In this document: positions 27,250 through 36,228 of the stretch, piece by piece
How positions within the stretch are numbered: the first letter of the stretch is position 1
How the letters are laid out: each line of letters starts with the position of its first letter
Notes under the pieces: model-generated
What the model saw: the letters and a program-made list of their open reading frames with translations, nothing else
Database searches by the model: none
Told to the model about the DNA's origin: nothing
Program-made: the position numbers and the translations under genes
NCBI GenBank assembly: GCA_964621645.1
Contig: CAZUMH010000006.1
Span: 8,541 to 72,540 of the forward strand
DNA: 64,000 nucleotides
Direction of reading: 5' to 3'
Source of the DNA: CAZUMH01 sp964621645
GTDB lineage: Bacteria; Zhuqueibacterota; QNDG01; JAGLOF01

Positions 27250-27765
27250 ATGAGACAAAAACAGGTCACGCCCATCCTCTATATCCCTTTGATAATGCTT
27301 TTTTTTGGAGCAGAGGCCGGATTTTCCCAGGAACAGCGTACCCAGATACCGGGCCAGCGACAGGCGGCCGTATATTATATGGGTTCAGAAGATGAGCTGC
27401 TGGTGCCGGTAAACATCTGGGGTTTCGTGCAGCGCCCCGGCCAGTACTGGATACCGAACAATACCGATCTGCTGTCATTGATATCCTTCGCCGGAGGCCC
27501 GCTTCAGGATGCGAAACTGGGAAATGTAAGGATCGTACGCAGTGACAAGGAACTTGGAAATATTATCATCCCGGTTGATGTCAAGAAGTATCTGGAAACC
27601 GCGGACACCAGATTGATCCCGCTGCTCAGACCGGGTGATACGGTCGTCTTAAAAGGAACGACCTTTTACTGGATTAAATCCGCCTTTGATTTTCTCTCCC
27701 GGTTCACGGCTTTCGCTCAGATTATCTATTTCGTCGTCATCGCAGACGCCTATTTGAATAAGTGA
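27250..27765 (+). CDS. SLBB-domain protein (polysaccharide-export-like)
   Basis: Protein of 171 residues: signal peptide (ending GFSQ), one SLBB/beta-grasp domain (about 50-135: VPVNIWGFVQRPGQYWIPNNTDLLSLISFAGG, then LLRPGDTVVL) and a C-terminal hydrophobic helix (about 145-168). SLBB domains occur in Wza-type export channels, but the polysaccharide-export N-terminal domain is absent, so it may be an accessory protein. It precedes a sugar-nucleotidyltransferase gene, which fits a link to surface glycan. Confidence 0.75.
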   Translation: MRQKQVTPILYIPLIMLFFGAEAGFSQEQRTQIPGQRQAAVYYMGSEDELLVPVNIWGFVQRPGQYWIPNNTDLLSLISFAGGPLQDAKLGNVRIVRSDKELGNIIIPVDVKKYLETADTRLIPLLRPGDTVVLKGTTFYWIKSAFDFLSRFTAFAQIIYFVVIADAYLNK

Positions 27766-27789
27766 CATATCATGGGGAGAAAGAAACAT

Positions 27790-28527
27790 ATGAAAGGTGT
27801 TGTTCTGGCCGGCGGGCTGGGCACCCGCCTGTTACCGTTGACGAAAGTGACAAACAAGCATCTGTTGCCCATCTACAACAAGCCGATGATATTTTATCCA
27901 ATCGAGACGCTTGTCAAAGCCGGTATCGATGAAATCCTCATTGTCACCGGCGGTGAGAACGCGGGAGAATTCCTTCGCCTTCTGGGTAACGGCAAGACCT
28001 TCGGGCTGAAACACATCCATTATACCTATCAGGAAGGTGAAGGCGGCATCGCCGACGCCCTGGGGCTGGCCAGACATTTCGCGGATGAGGACCTTATCAC
28101 TGTTATCCTGGGTGACAACATCATCGAGGACAATATCACGGGAGCGGTGGAAGCCTTCAAACAACATGGAGAAGGAGCCAAAGTCCTCATCAAGGAAGTA
28201 GATGATCCAGAGCGTTTCGGTGTGGCTGAGTTGAAGAATTCAACCATTGTCAATATAGAGGAAAAACCAAAGAATCCCAAATCCAGATATGCCGTCACCG
28301 GTATTTATATGTACGACAAACGGGTCTTCGACTTCATCGACCGGCTTACTCCTTCAGACAGGAATGAACTGGAGATCACGGATGTCAATAATTTTTATAT
28401 CCGGGATGGCAAGATGACCTTCGATCTCCTGTCGGGATGGTGGACCGATGCGGGGACCTTTGATTCCCTTTTCCGGGCCAATTATCTGGTGGCCAAAAAG
28501 CACAAGAAGACTGTGGGGATGAGCTAA
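27790..28527 (+). CDS. Sugar-1-phosphate nucleotidyltransferase (RmlA-like)
   Basis: Cytoplasmic enzyme activating a sugar phosphate, most like glucose-1-phosphate thymidylyltransferase. Motifs: GVVLAGGLGTRLLPLT at the N-terminus, NKHLLPIYNKPMI, the metal-binding Asp in VILGDNI, IEEKPKNPKSRYAVTGIY and GWWTDAGTFDSL. At 245 residues it is the short form, lacking the C-terminal allosteric extension of 290-residue RmlA. GGGGAG lies ten bases before this ATG; an ATG at 27772 overlaps that site and is disfavoured. No other dTDP-rhamnose genes are in the window, so the sugar is unknown. Confidence 0.85.
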   Translation: MKGVVLAGGLGTRLLPLTKVTNKHLLPIYNKPMIFYPIETLVKAGIDEILIVTGGENAGEFLRLLGNGKTFGLKHIHYTYQEGEGGIADALGLARHFADEDLITVILGDNIIEDNITGAVEAFKQHGEGAKVLIKEVDDPERFGVAELKNSTIVNIEEKPKNPKSRYAVTGIYMYDKRVFDFIDRLTPSDRNELEITDVNNFYIRDGKMTFDLLSGWWTDAGTFDSLFRANYLVAKKHKKTVGMS

Positions 28528-28547
28528 AAAGCCTTTGGAGGATGATG

Positions 28548-29720
28548 ATGTTTCGACGGAATAGTATAAAACTGCTGTTTACAGTATTTGTCGCGGGGCT
28601 GATGACACCTGCCCTGGCCCAGGACGGCGGGTACGGACTCATCTATGTGCAGTCGGCCCGGGTGCTCCCCAAGGGACACCTGGAGATGTACAGCGGAACC
28701 CGCTTTTTCGGGAAGATCGCCCAGTTCGGCAGTGCCGGCAATGCCTATACGCTCTGGAACGTTCAGGAAAGAACCTCCTTCACCCTGGGGATTAATCCAA
28801 ACCTGGAGATATACCTCTCTCCTATTCTCTATCAGGATACCAACAATGAATCCGGAAACGTGCTGGACGGCCAGGGAAACAGTCCTGACGATATCTTTCT
28901 TGGATTCAAGGTGGGTTCTTTCGGAGCGCTCGAAAGCCCCTACCTTTTCGGCGGCCGTGTTTACGCCAGAATTCCCACCGCTTCAGTCCATAACATCATC
29001 TACGAACCATATTCAGCCGGAACGCTCGAGGTGGGGGTGACGCTGCTGGCATCCTATTACAGCAATGTCAGATTTCCCGATGCCGGCTGGTCCCTGCACG
29101 CCAATCTCGGATATCTGAATCATAACGATGTGGGGGCGGAGCTGACCGACAATCCCAACGATCCCAAGCCCATTACCATGAGCAGCGAAATACTTTTTGG
29201 AGCCGGTCTTCTCTATCCCGCCGGCACCTTCGATTTCTCGGCCGAGCTGAATGCCCGAAGTTTCCTGGCCCGTCCTCCCGAGACGGCTTACAGCAGAGAG
29301 TTCGTTTCCTACTTGACGGCCGGAGTCTATTACAAACCCTACCGCTGGCTGACCTTCAAGATGGGGATCGATCTGAGGATATTATCAGGTGAAGATATAT
29401 CGAATTATCAGAATACCAGTCTGGATCCGCCTCCAGCTGCGGATTTCCCCAATTATCCCGCCTGGCGGGGAATCCTGGGCGTAAGACTGGGTATACTGCC
29501 GTTCAGCCAGTATTCCGCGACGGAAAAATCCGCCCTGGAAAGAAGAGCCGATGAACAGCAGAGAACGCTCGATAAGATCCTTTCGGGAGAGCAGGATGAG
29601 AAGAAGGCCGATTCGGAACTTTCCAGACTACGCTCGGAACGGGTGAAAATAGAGGATGAGCTAAAACGGCTGCGGCAGCTCCTGGAAGCCGAAAAGAAGA
29701 AAAAGAAAAAAGACGAATAG
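28548..29720 (+). CDS. Outer-membrane barrel with C-terminal coiled coil
   Basis: Protein of 390 residues: signal peptide ending ALA, about 300 residues of strand-like sequence (LEMYSGTRFFGKIAQFG, LTFKMGIDLRIL), then a charged helix (about 320-390, rich in Glu, Lys and Arg with heptads such as SELSRLRSERVKIEDELKRL). This resembles barrels that reach into the periplasm with a helix, but no family is recognised. Three ATGs in tandem follow GGAGG; the third (28548) has the best spacing. Last gene of the tilS-porU-porV run. Confidence 0.65.
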   Translation: MFRRNSIKLLFTVFVAGLMTPALAQDGGYGLIYVQSARVLPKGHLEMYSGTRFFGKIAQFGSAGNAYTLWNVQERTSFTLGINPNLEIYLSPILYQDTNNESGNVLDGQGNSPDDIFLGFKVGSFGALESPYLFGGRVYARIPTASVHNIIYEPYSAGTLEVGVTLLASYYSNVRFPDAGWSLHANLGYLNHNDVGAELTDNPNDPKPITMSSEILFGAGLLYPAGTFDFSAELNARSFLARPPETAYSREFVSYLTAGVYYKPYRWLTFKMGIDLRILSGEDISNYQNTSLDPPPAADFPNYPAWRGILGVRLGILPFSQYSATEKSALERRADEQQRTLDKILSGEQDEKKADSELSRLRSERVKIEDELKRLRQLLEAEKKKKKKDE

Positions 29721-29742
29721 CTGGACAAAGCTTTGGTTGAAC

Positions 29743-29780
29743 AACCCTGTCCTCCGCGGAAGACAGGGTTTGTTGTTTTC
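29743..29780 (+). terminator. Terminator at the end of the tilS-to-barrel run
   Basis: Nine-base-pair stem AACCCTGTC/GACAGGGTT (29743-29751 with 29762-29770) followed by a T-rich tail. It separates this run from the giant TPR gene. Confidence 0.85.
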
Positions 29781-29812
29781 TCCCTTTGGCGGCAAATACA
29801 TGGTGGTGCAGC

Positions 29813-32800
29813 ATGCGATTGAATTCCTACCGTATAGGTATCATTATCATTCTTTCCGCCCTCCCGCTGTTGGCTCAGGTGGATGAGGAGCAGAAATCCT
29901 TCGATTTCGGAGAGAAGCTTTTTCAGGAAGGACAGTACGATCTGGCCCTGATTCAGTATGAGAACATTCTGGCCGATTTCCCCTACAGCCACAAGCGTGA
30001 CCAGGCAATGTACCTGGCCGGGGAGTGCCGCTTCAATTTGGGAGCCTATCCAGAGGCCAGAAAACTGTATCTGGAATTGGTGGCACACTATAGTGACTCG
30101 CCCCTGGCCGGGAAAGCCCAGCTGCGATTGGCTCAGTGCTTTGAGAAGGAGGGGAAGCCGGAACGGGCCGCTGATTCCTATTACCGGATGTATGCTTACT
30201 ATACGGCCTCCCCCGAGGCGATTGAAGCCCTTCTTAAAGCCGCGGTTCTCTATGACCAGACAGGACATTTACTAAAATCCGCTTCTCTCTATACCACCAT
30301 TCTGGAGAGTGAGGCGGAAGCGCAGTGTAAATCAGACGCAGCCCGGGCTCTCATCCTGCTTTACCGAAAACAGGGGGAGCGGGAAAAGGCGGAAGCGGCC
30401 GCCCAGCATCTGCTGGAGGCTCCCTACCTGGAATCCGACAGCCGGCAGGCTTTGCTGGATCTGGCCGCTGTCCATTCCGATGGAATGCTCTGGAGCAAGG
30501 CGGAGCAAGATTATCGGCGCATCCTCGATGCGGCTTCGAGCGGAGCGGAAGCCGGGAACGAGGCCGTGCTGGGCCTGTCCAGGCTGCTCGTCATGACAAA
30601 CCGGAGCGCTGAGGCTGAGCGTCTCCTGAGAGAAAGAATAGCGGGGGAACGTCCCGCCGCAGGGGACCGGCTGCGCCTGCTCTTGGGCCGGATTCTTTTT
30701 CAGAACGGCAATGCTGCAGAGGCGTTCCAGCTGCTGCTTCAGGCCAGGGAGGAGACGTCGTCTCCCGATGTCAGAAACGAGGCCGCTTTATGGGCCGGTC
30801 GCGCGGCGCTGCTTATCTCTGAACCCGCCAGAGCTCTGGCCCTGTTATCGGATCTGGTGAGCGGCGACAGTATCGCTGTTAGCATTCGGAAACAGGGATT
30901 GCTCTATACCGCCGAAGCCGCGATTCAGGCGGGAGATTTTAAGCAGGCACGGATATTTCTCCGGGATTTTCTCTCCCGTTTCCCCCAAGATGCGCTGGCC
31001 GCACGGGTTGAGCTGCGTCTTGCCCGAATAACCGGCGAGAATTTAGGATGGGAGGAAGAGGGGTTTCTCCTTTTACGGCGAATCATATCGAATTATCCCG
31101 ATCAGGAGGCTGCCCGCGCCGCCCGGTTTACTCTGGCCAAAGGAATGGCCAGAGCGGGCCGCAACCGGGAGGCAGCGACGCTGTTTTCGGCTCTGGACGC
31201 GGAGGCCGGCTGGTCCCGCTGGGGTCAAAGAGCCGAGACGGAACTGCAACGACTCAATCCGTTGAATCCGACTGAAACGACCTCTCTGCTGGTGCGGCTT
31301 ACCGTGTTAACCCAGCAATTTGCCGCCAAACCTGCAGATCCCCGTCCGCTTCTTGATATGGCCGGAATCTGCCAGGATTCCCTGCGGCAATACTCCGCGG
31401 CGGCGGAATACTACCGGCGCTTCCTCCCGACTGTTACAGATTCACTGCAGCGTGCCGAAATACTGTATCATCTCGGTCTTTGTACCTGGCGGCTGTCGGA
31501 AGCTGGCAAAGAGGATCGAGGAGCAGCAGGCCTTCTTTTTCAGCAGGCTTGCCAGGAAGCGCCGGGCAGCAATATCGCGGCTCTGGCTGAATGGCACTCA
31601 ATGAGTATGTCCGATTCTGTCGTCACAGGGGAGCTGGCTGATTTCATGCACCGCTACCCTGACAGCCCTGTATCCAGTCAGGTCCGGCTCAATTTCGGTC
31701 TTGGTCTGATGAAAGAGCATTTATTGGACAGCGCCCGTGTGGAATTGCGTCTGATCTATCATGAGGATGCGGCAGGTGAAACAGCCGGGCAAGCGCTCTA
31801 TCACGATTTTATCATCAGCAGGATGCTGGGGCTGGGGGCCGAGGCCGATTCCCTGGCCCGGCAGTACCTTGCCGCATACCCGGAAGGCAGGTATCATCCC
31901 CAGGTACGGAAGGCTCTGGCGATCGCCGCTCTTCCGGAAGATCCAGCGGTTCTCGAGGAGTGGCTGGATAGATATTTTGAGGCTCTGAACGGAGATACGA
32001 CCGCGGCGCTTCTGGGACGCACCCTGCTGGAAAGAGGGGAGACGAAGAAAGCGATTCCTCTTCTCTGCCGGTATCTTGAGGCGGACAGTATTCAGGCTCT
32101 CGCGGTTCAGACCGGTTTGCGGGAAAACTGGGAATCCTCCCGAGCCCTTATTCTGGAGCAATTGGCCCGGGCCTATAGGATGTCAGGGGATACACATCGG
32201 GCCCGGTGGATGTATTTCAGGCTTTTACGTGTGGGGGCATCTGGACAACAAACGGGAGAGTATTATCTTTCTCTTGCAGATCTGGCCCGTCAGGAAGAAA
32301 ACACCGCGGAGGCGGCCTCTTTTCTGCAGGAAGCGGCCGAAAGGATCGACTCGGACAGCCTGACTGCCCAGTTGGGCGGCTTACAGCTGAAACTGGGAAA
32401 AGCGGAGGACGCTGAAAAATCTTACAGGCGTGCGGAACAGCTCGCTGCCGATCCTGAAGATAAACTGCGTCATAGAGCCATGGCATTGACCTCAGTATAC
32501 CGTCAGGGTACAATAGCCAGGGCTGACCAGGAAGCGGAGCGGCTGCCCGCGGCGTATAAGAAAATGCAGCTGTGGCCATGGGTACAGGCATCACTCAATC
32601 TGGAAAAAGCCCGGGCTTTAATGGAAGGCAAGAATTTCGATCAGGCTATCGAAATTCTGGAGAAATTACGTTCGGAATCCTTTAAGGATCTTCTTCCTGA
32701 AATAGAATTGGCACTGGGCAAGTCACTGCTGATCACCAACCAGATCGGAGAGGCCCTGAAGATTCTTACCGCCATGCCTGAAAAGTATCCGGATAATCCT

Positions 32801-33442
32801 ATTTTGATTAAAGTATATTACAATCTGGGCGACCTTTACTACCGCAGTAATCAGAGAAGCAACGCCATATACGCCCTGCGCCGGGCCCTGCGGGTCCCGG
32901 GTGAAAAGACAGAGAAAAAAGATATTTTGAAATACCTTATCCGGGTACTGACCGAGCAGGGTATGTATGACGGTGCTCTGGCCCAGGTGCGGGAATATAT
33001 ACACCTTTACCCTAGGGATGATCAAATCCTCAACATGAAGGTGAAGATCGGTGATCTTTACCGCAGTCTTAATGACTACAAACGAGCTATCGAGATCTAC
33101 CGCGATCTCAAACCATATGCCGACCCTCAGACGGAGACAGAGATTCAGCTGGCCATCGGTCAGTGTTACGATGCCATGGGCCTCTTTACCGAAGCGGTAT
33201 ATGAATACCTGAAGGTAGTCTATCTTTCCAAACCGACCAATCAACTGCCCTGGAAGACTACGGCTCTTTTCGCTGCCGGGCAGGCCTATGAAAAACTGGG
33301 TCAGCTGAGTGAGGCACGATCAATGTATGAGCAGGTTATCAAACGGGAAGGAGCCGGCAGTCGCTGGGGGCAATTCGCAACGGATAAAATACAGAACCTG
33401 AATGCTGAAACAAAAGAAAGTGAACGCCAAGGTAATCGTTAA
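29813..33442 (+). CDS. Giant secreted TPR-repeat protein
   Basis: Protein of 1209 residues: signal peptide (ending LLAQ) and then almost entirely helical tetratricopeptide-like repeats, e.g. FDFGEKLFQEGQYDLALIQY at the start and LPWKTTALFAAGQAYEKLGQ near the end. Scaffolds of this size occur in the envelope of FCB bacteria, but no specific family is recognised. The frame opens at TTG 29786; the ATG at 29813 begins the signal peptide and is preferred. Its 3' end overlaps the lipid-kinase gene by 41 bases if that gene starts at 33402. Confidence 0.75.
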   Translation: MRLNSYRIGIIIILSALPLLAQVDEEQKSFDFGEKLFQEGQYDLALIQYENILADFPYSHKRDQAMYLAGECRFNLGAYPEARKLYLELVAHYSDSPLAGKAQLRLAQCFEKEGKPERAADSYYRMYAYYTASPEAIEALLKAAVLYDQTGHLLKSASLYTTILESEAEAQCKSDAARALILLYRKQGEREKAEAAAQHLLEAPYLESDSRQALLDLAAVHSDGMLWSKAEQDYRRILDAASSGAEAGNEAVLGLSRLLVMTNRSAEAERLLRERIAGERPAAGDRLRLLLGRILFQNGNAAEAFQLLLQAREETSSPDVRNEAALWAGRAALLISEPARALALLSDLVSGDSIAVSIRKQGLLYTAEAAIQAGDFKQARIFLRDFLSRFPQDALAARVELRLARITGENLGWEEEGFLLLRRIISNYPDQEAARAARFTLAKGMARAGRNREAATLFSALDAEAGWSRWGQRAETELQRLNPLNPTETTSLLVRLTVLTQQFAAKPADPRPLLDMAGICQDSLRQYSAAAEYYRRFLPTVTDSLQRAEILYHLGLCTWRLSEAGKEDRGAAGLLFQQACQEAPGSNIAALAEWHSMSMSDSVVTGELADFMHRYPDSPVSSQVRLNFGLGLMKEHLLDSARVELRLIYHEDAAGETAGQALYHDFIISRMLGLGAEADSLARQYLAAYPEGRYHPQVRKALAIAALPEDPAVLEEWLDRYFEALNGDTTAALLGRTLLERGETKKAIPLLCRYLEADSIQALAVQTGLRENWESSRALILEQLARAYRMSGDTHRARWMYFRLLRVGASGQQTGEYYLSLADLARQEENTAEAASFLQEAAERIDSDSLTAQLGGLQLKLGKAEDAEKSYRRAEQLAADPEDKLRHRAMALTSVYRQGTIARADQEAERLPAAYKKMQLWPWVQASLNLEKARALMEGKNFDQAIEILEKLRSESFKDLLPEIELALGKSLLITNQIGEALKILTAMPEKYPDNPILIKVYYNLGDLYYRSNQRSNAIYALRRALRVPGEKTEKKDILKYLIRVLTEQGMYDGALAQVREYIHLYPRDDQILNMKVKIGDLYRSLNDYKRAIEIYRDLKPYADPQTETEIQLAIGQCYDAMGLFTEAVYEYLKVVYLSKPTNQLPWKTTALFAAGQAYEKLGQLSEARSMYEQVIKREGAGSRWGQFATDKIQNLNAETKESERQGNR

Positions 33443-34289
33443 TCGCGATACCCATCCCTGGATCGTAAGGAGCGCCCTGCGTTCGGCCCTGCTCATTCTT
33501 AAAAAGAATGGATTCACCCTTTCGGTAGTTTTTACCAAGCGGGCGGGACATGCCGAGCCACTGGCGCGTCAGGCGGTTGAAGAAGGATATGAGATAGTGA
33601 TCGCCGCGGGAGGGGACGGCACCATAAATGAAATTCTCAACAGCATCGTCGGCCACGATGTAATGCTGGGTATCCTGCCGATCGGAACAACCAACGTGCT
33701 GGCCCGGGAACTGGATATCCCCCTCAGTATCAACAAGGCCGCCCGGTTGATCACTCAGCACCGGACTAGACAGATCGATTTGGGGTGCATAAACGGCCGT
33801 TATTTCTGTATGATGGCCAGCTGCGGCTATGACGCATACACTATCAGCAGGATCAATTTGAAGATCAAACGGTTGATCCGCCGCTATGCCTATGTCTGGG
33901 CGGGGGTGAAGGATTTTATCGGTTACCGCCCCACCAGAATAGAACTCTCCATCGATAACGGGCGGGTCAGGGAACAGGGAAGCTTTGTCGCTCTCAGTAA
34001 CACTCACTTCTACGGAGGATCCTACCGGCTCACGCCTTACGCCAAAGTGGATGACGGACTGCTGGATCTGCTTATCTATCAGGGCAAAAGCCAGATAGGA
34101 CTGGTGCGGTTTGTATTTCAAATGTTCTGGGGCCTGCATATAAAGATGAAGAAGGTCAAGTATTACCGGGTGAAACGAGTGGATTTTTCTTCCGGCCGCA
34201 AAACTCTGGTTCAGGCTGACGGTGATCTGATCGGGGAGTTGCCCATGAGCGCCTGGGTGGTGCCCGGTGCGGTGAAAGTCTTCTGCTGA
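33402..34289 (+). CDS. Diacylglycerol/lipid kinase family protein (YegS/DgkB-like)
   Basis: Cytoplasmic lipid kinase of 295 residues with the DAGK catalytic fold. Nucleotide loop IAAGGDGTINEILN near residue 70, LGILPIGTTNVLARELDIP, a C-terminal beta domain with GGSYRLTPYAKVDDGLLDLLI and the conserved terminal VQADGDLIGELP. It would phosphorylate diacylglycerol or a related lipid. The ATG at 33402 lies inside the TPR gene; GTG 33420 is an alternative. Downstream is a TGS GTPase gene. Confidence 0.85.
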   Translation: MLKQKKVNAKVIVNRDTHPWIVRSALRSALLILKKNGFTLSVVFTKRAGHAEPLARQAVEEGYEIVIAAGGDGTINEILNSIVGHDVMLGILPIGTTNVLARELDIPLSINKAARLITQHRTRQIDLGCINGRYFCMMASCGYDAYTISRINLKIKRLIRRYAYVWAGVKDFIGYRPTRIELSIDNGRVREQGSFVALSNTHFYGGSYRLTPYAKVDDGLLDLLIYQGKSQIGLVRFVFQMFWGLHIKMKKVKYYRVKRVDFSSGRKTLVQADGDLIGELPMSAWVVPGAVKVFC

Positions 34290-34356
34290 ATGATACCCGA
34301 GATGCATCACAGCGGGCTTGGGGTGATATTCAACGGAAAAATGAGAAAGAGGGGAT

Positions 34357-35346
34357 ATGCCCGCCAATCTTCCTCCCACGTATTATGCTGCTGAAGAACG
34401 ATTGCGGCAAACCAGCGATCCCGGCAGGAAAGTGGAAATTCTCCGGGAAATGCTGGCTATCATGCCTAAACACAAAGGTACGGAACACCTCCAGGGTGAT
34501 CTGAAACGTCGTATAGCCAAGCTGCAATCCCAGAGCAAAAAGAAGAGCGCTACCAGCCGTTCTTCGGGCTTGGATCATATCCCTCCGGAAGGGGCGGGGC
34601 AGGCGGTTTTAGTGGGCCGGCCCAACGCGGGGAAATCATCCATCCTATCCCAGCTTACCCATGCCGAATCATCCGTGGCGGAATACCCGTTCTCGACCTT
34701 TAAGCCGGTAGTGGGCATGATGCCCTTCCAGGACATTCAGATACAGCTGGTGGATCTGCCCCCTGTATCAGCTGAATATCAAGAGCCCTGGCTTTTCAAT
34801 ATTATCAGGCTGGCAGACCTGGTCCTCTGCCTTATCGATCTTTCCAAAGATGCTCCCCTGGATCAGAAGACGGAACTGGATATGATCCTGGAAGAACACA
34901 AGATCGTCCTGAGAAAAGAAGGGGAAAAACGCCCCTTGGGGCCGGTAGCCTTCAAATCGACCATAGTGATCGGCAGTAAATGCGATACAATGAGAGCCGG
35001 GGGCCGCTTTGAAATGCTCCAGACAGGTTTGGAGGAAGAATTTCCGGTGCTGCCCCTGGCTCTTGACGATACCGAACAGGTGGAGCGGTTCAAAGAAATG
35101 GTGTTCAGCGGATTACAGGTCATCCGGATTTATACAAAAACGCCTGGAGGCAGGGTGGATCTGGAGAAGCCGTACCTGCTGCCGCGGGGTGCGACCGTTC
35201 TGGACGCTGCAGCGGCTATCCACCATGATCTGGTTGAGAAACTTAACTACGCCCGTATCTGGGGCCACTGCCAATTTGACGGACAGCGGGTTGAACAGGA
35301 ACATGAACTCCAGGATGGTGACATAATCGAAATACACGCGAGGTGA
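34357..35346 (+). CDS. DRG/Obg-like GTPase with TGS domain
   Basis: Protein of 329 residues. A helical N-terminal region (1-70) is followed by a G domain with P-loop GRPNAGKSS (near 88-96), switch and G3 region VDLPPVSAEY and a G4-like IGSKCD. A C-terminal TGS domain (about 265-328, ending ELQDGDIIEIHAR) closes it. This is the arrangement of DRG-type GTPases, common in archaea and eukaryotes and scattered in bacteria, where they are thought to act on ribosomes. GAGGGG precedes the ATG. It overlaps or nearly touches the MEMO-family gene. Confidence 0.85.
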   Translation: MPANLPPTYYAAEERLRQTSDPGRKVEILREMLAIMPKHKGTEHLQGDLKRRIAKLQSQSKKKSATSRSSGLDHIPPEGAGQAVLVGRPNAGKSSILSQLTHAESSVAEYPFSTFKPVVGMMPFQDIQIQLVDLPPVSAEYQEPWLFNIIRLADLVLCLIDLSKDAPLDQKTELDMILEEHKIVLRKEGEKRPLGPVAFKSTIVIGSKCDTMRAGGRFEMLQTGLEEEFPVLPLALDDTEQVERFKEMVFSGLQVIRIYTKTPGGRVDLEKPYLLPRGATVLDAAAAIHHDLVEKLNYARIWGHCQFDGQRVEQEHELQDGDIIEIHAR

Positions 35347-35351
35347 GAAAC

Positions 35352-36176
35352 GTGTCAGGTAATATTCGTCCTTCGGCTCTGGCGGGAACCTGGTATCCGG
35401 CAGGGCAGCAGGAATTGCGGGATCTGGTGCGCGGATTCCTGGATGCAGTTCCGGAGCGGTCTTTTCCCGGACGGCCGCTGGGTCTTATCAGCCCTCACGC
35501 CGGCTATTACTATTCCGGCCAGACAGCGGCCTACGGATACCGGATGGTGACAGGGGTGCCCTATGATCTTGTGGTCCTGCTCGCTCCCATGCACATGCTG
35601 TCTTTCGGACGCTTCCTGGCCAGCAGTGCTTCCTATTACAGCACTCCTCTGGGGAAGGTACAAGTGGACCGGGACGCGTTGAAAGAACTTGCCGGGAAGG
35701 TGGAGATCACGTTCCTTGATTCTGACGCGGAACACTCTCTGGAGATTCAGCTGCCTTTTTTACAAACGGTGCTCGAGAAATTCATCATTCTTCCCATCAT
35801 GATAGGCACGGTGGATCTGGGGGCGGCGGCTGATCTCGCGAAGGCGCTCTTGCCTATTTGCAAGGGGCGCGAAACACTCATTGTTGCCAGCTCAGATATG
35901 CATCATATCAATGATTACCAAGAAGTGGAGCGTCGTGACAGTCGCATTGAAGATGCCTTGCGGAGATACGATCTGCCTGCCCTTCGGAAGGAGTTGCGGC
36001 CGGAAGAGTGCAGTGTTTGCGGCAAGGTTCCCATCATGACGGCCCTCACCCTGGCCCGCGAGCTTGGTTCAAAAAGGTTGGAGATCCTGCACCGCACTCA
36101 TTCCGGTGAAGTAACAGGAGAGCTGATACCCGGACAATATACGGTCGGATATCTATCGGCCGTCATGCTGCCTTAA
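35352..36176 (+). CDS. amrB: AmmeMemoRadiSam system protein B (MEMO1 family)
   Basis: Non-haem-iron dioxygenase-like fold of 274 residues. Family hallmarks: RPSALAGTWYPA at the start, LISPHAGYYYSG, EHSLEIQLPFLQ, SSDMHHINDY and the ending GQYTVGYLSAV. These include His residues that in relatives bind metal. MEMO-family genes often accompany AMMECR1 and a radical SAM gene (hence the name), but neither is nearby. Two GTG starts are possible: 35343, overlapping the previous stop as GTGA, and 35352, which has GAGGTGA in front and is preferred. The biochemical role in bacteria is not settled. Confidence 0.85.
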   Translation: MSGNIRPSALAGTWYPAGQQELRDLVRGFLDAVPERSFPGRPLGLISPHAGYYYSGQTAAYGYRMVTGVPYDLVVLLAPMHMLSFGRFLASSASYYSTPLGKVQVDRDALKELAGKVEITFLDSDAEHSLEIQLPFLQTVLEKFIILPIMIGTVDLGAAADLAKALLPICKGRETLIVASSDMHHINDYQEVERRDSRIEDALRRYDLPALRKELRPEECSVCGKVPIMTALTLARELGSKRLEILHRTHSGEVTGELIPGQYTVGYLSAVMLP

Positions 36177-36196
36177 GTATGCGGTTGTATAAATTC

Positions 36197-36220
36197 CTGA
36201 CCTTGTGAGGGGAAGGTCAG
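36197..36220. terminator. Hairpin between convergent genes
   Basis: Inverted repeat CTGACCTT/AAGGTCAG (36197-36204 with 36213-36220) with an eight-base loop, midway between convergent stop codons. There is no T-run on either side, so a terminator role is only suggested by position. Confidence 0.35.
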
Positions 36221-36228
36221 CGGTCGGA

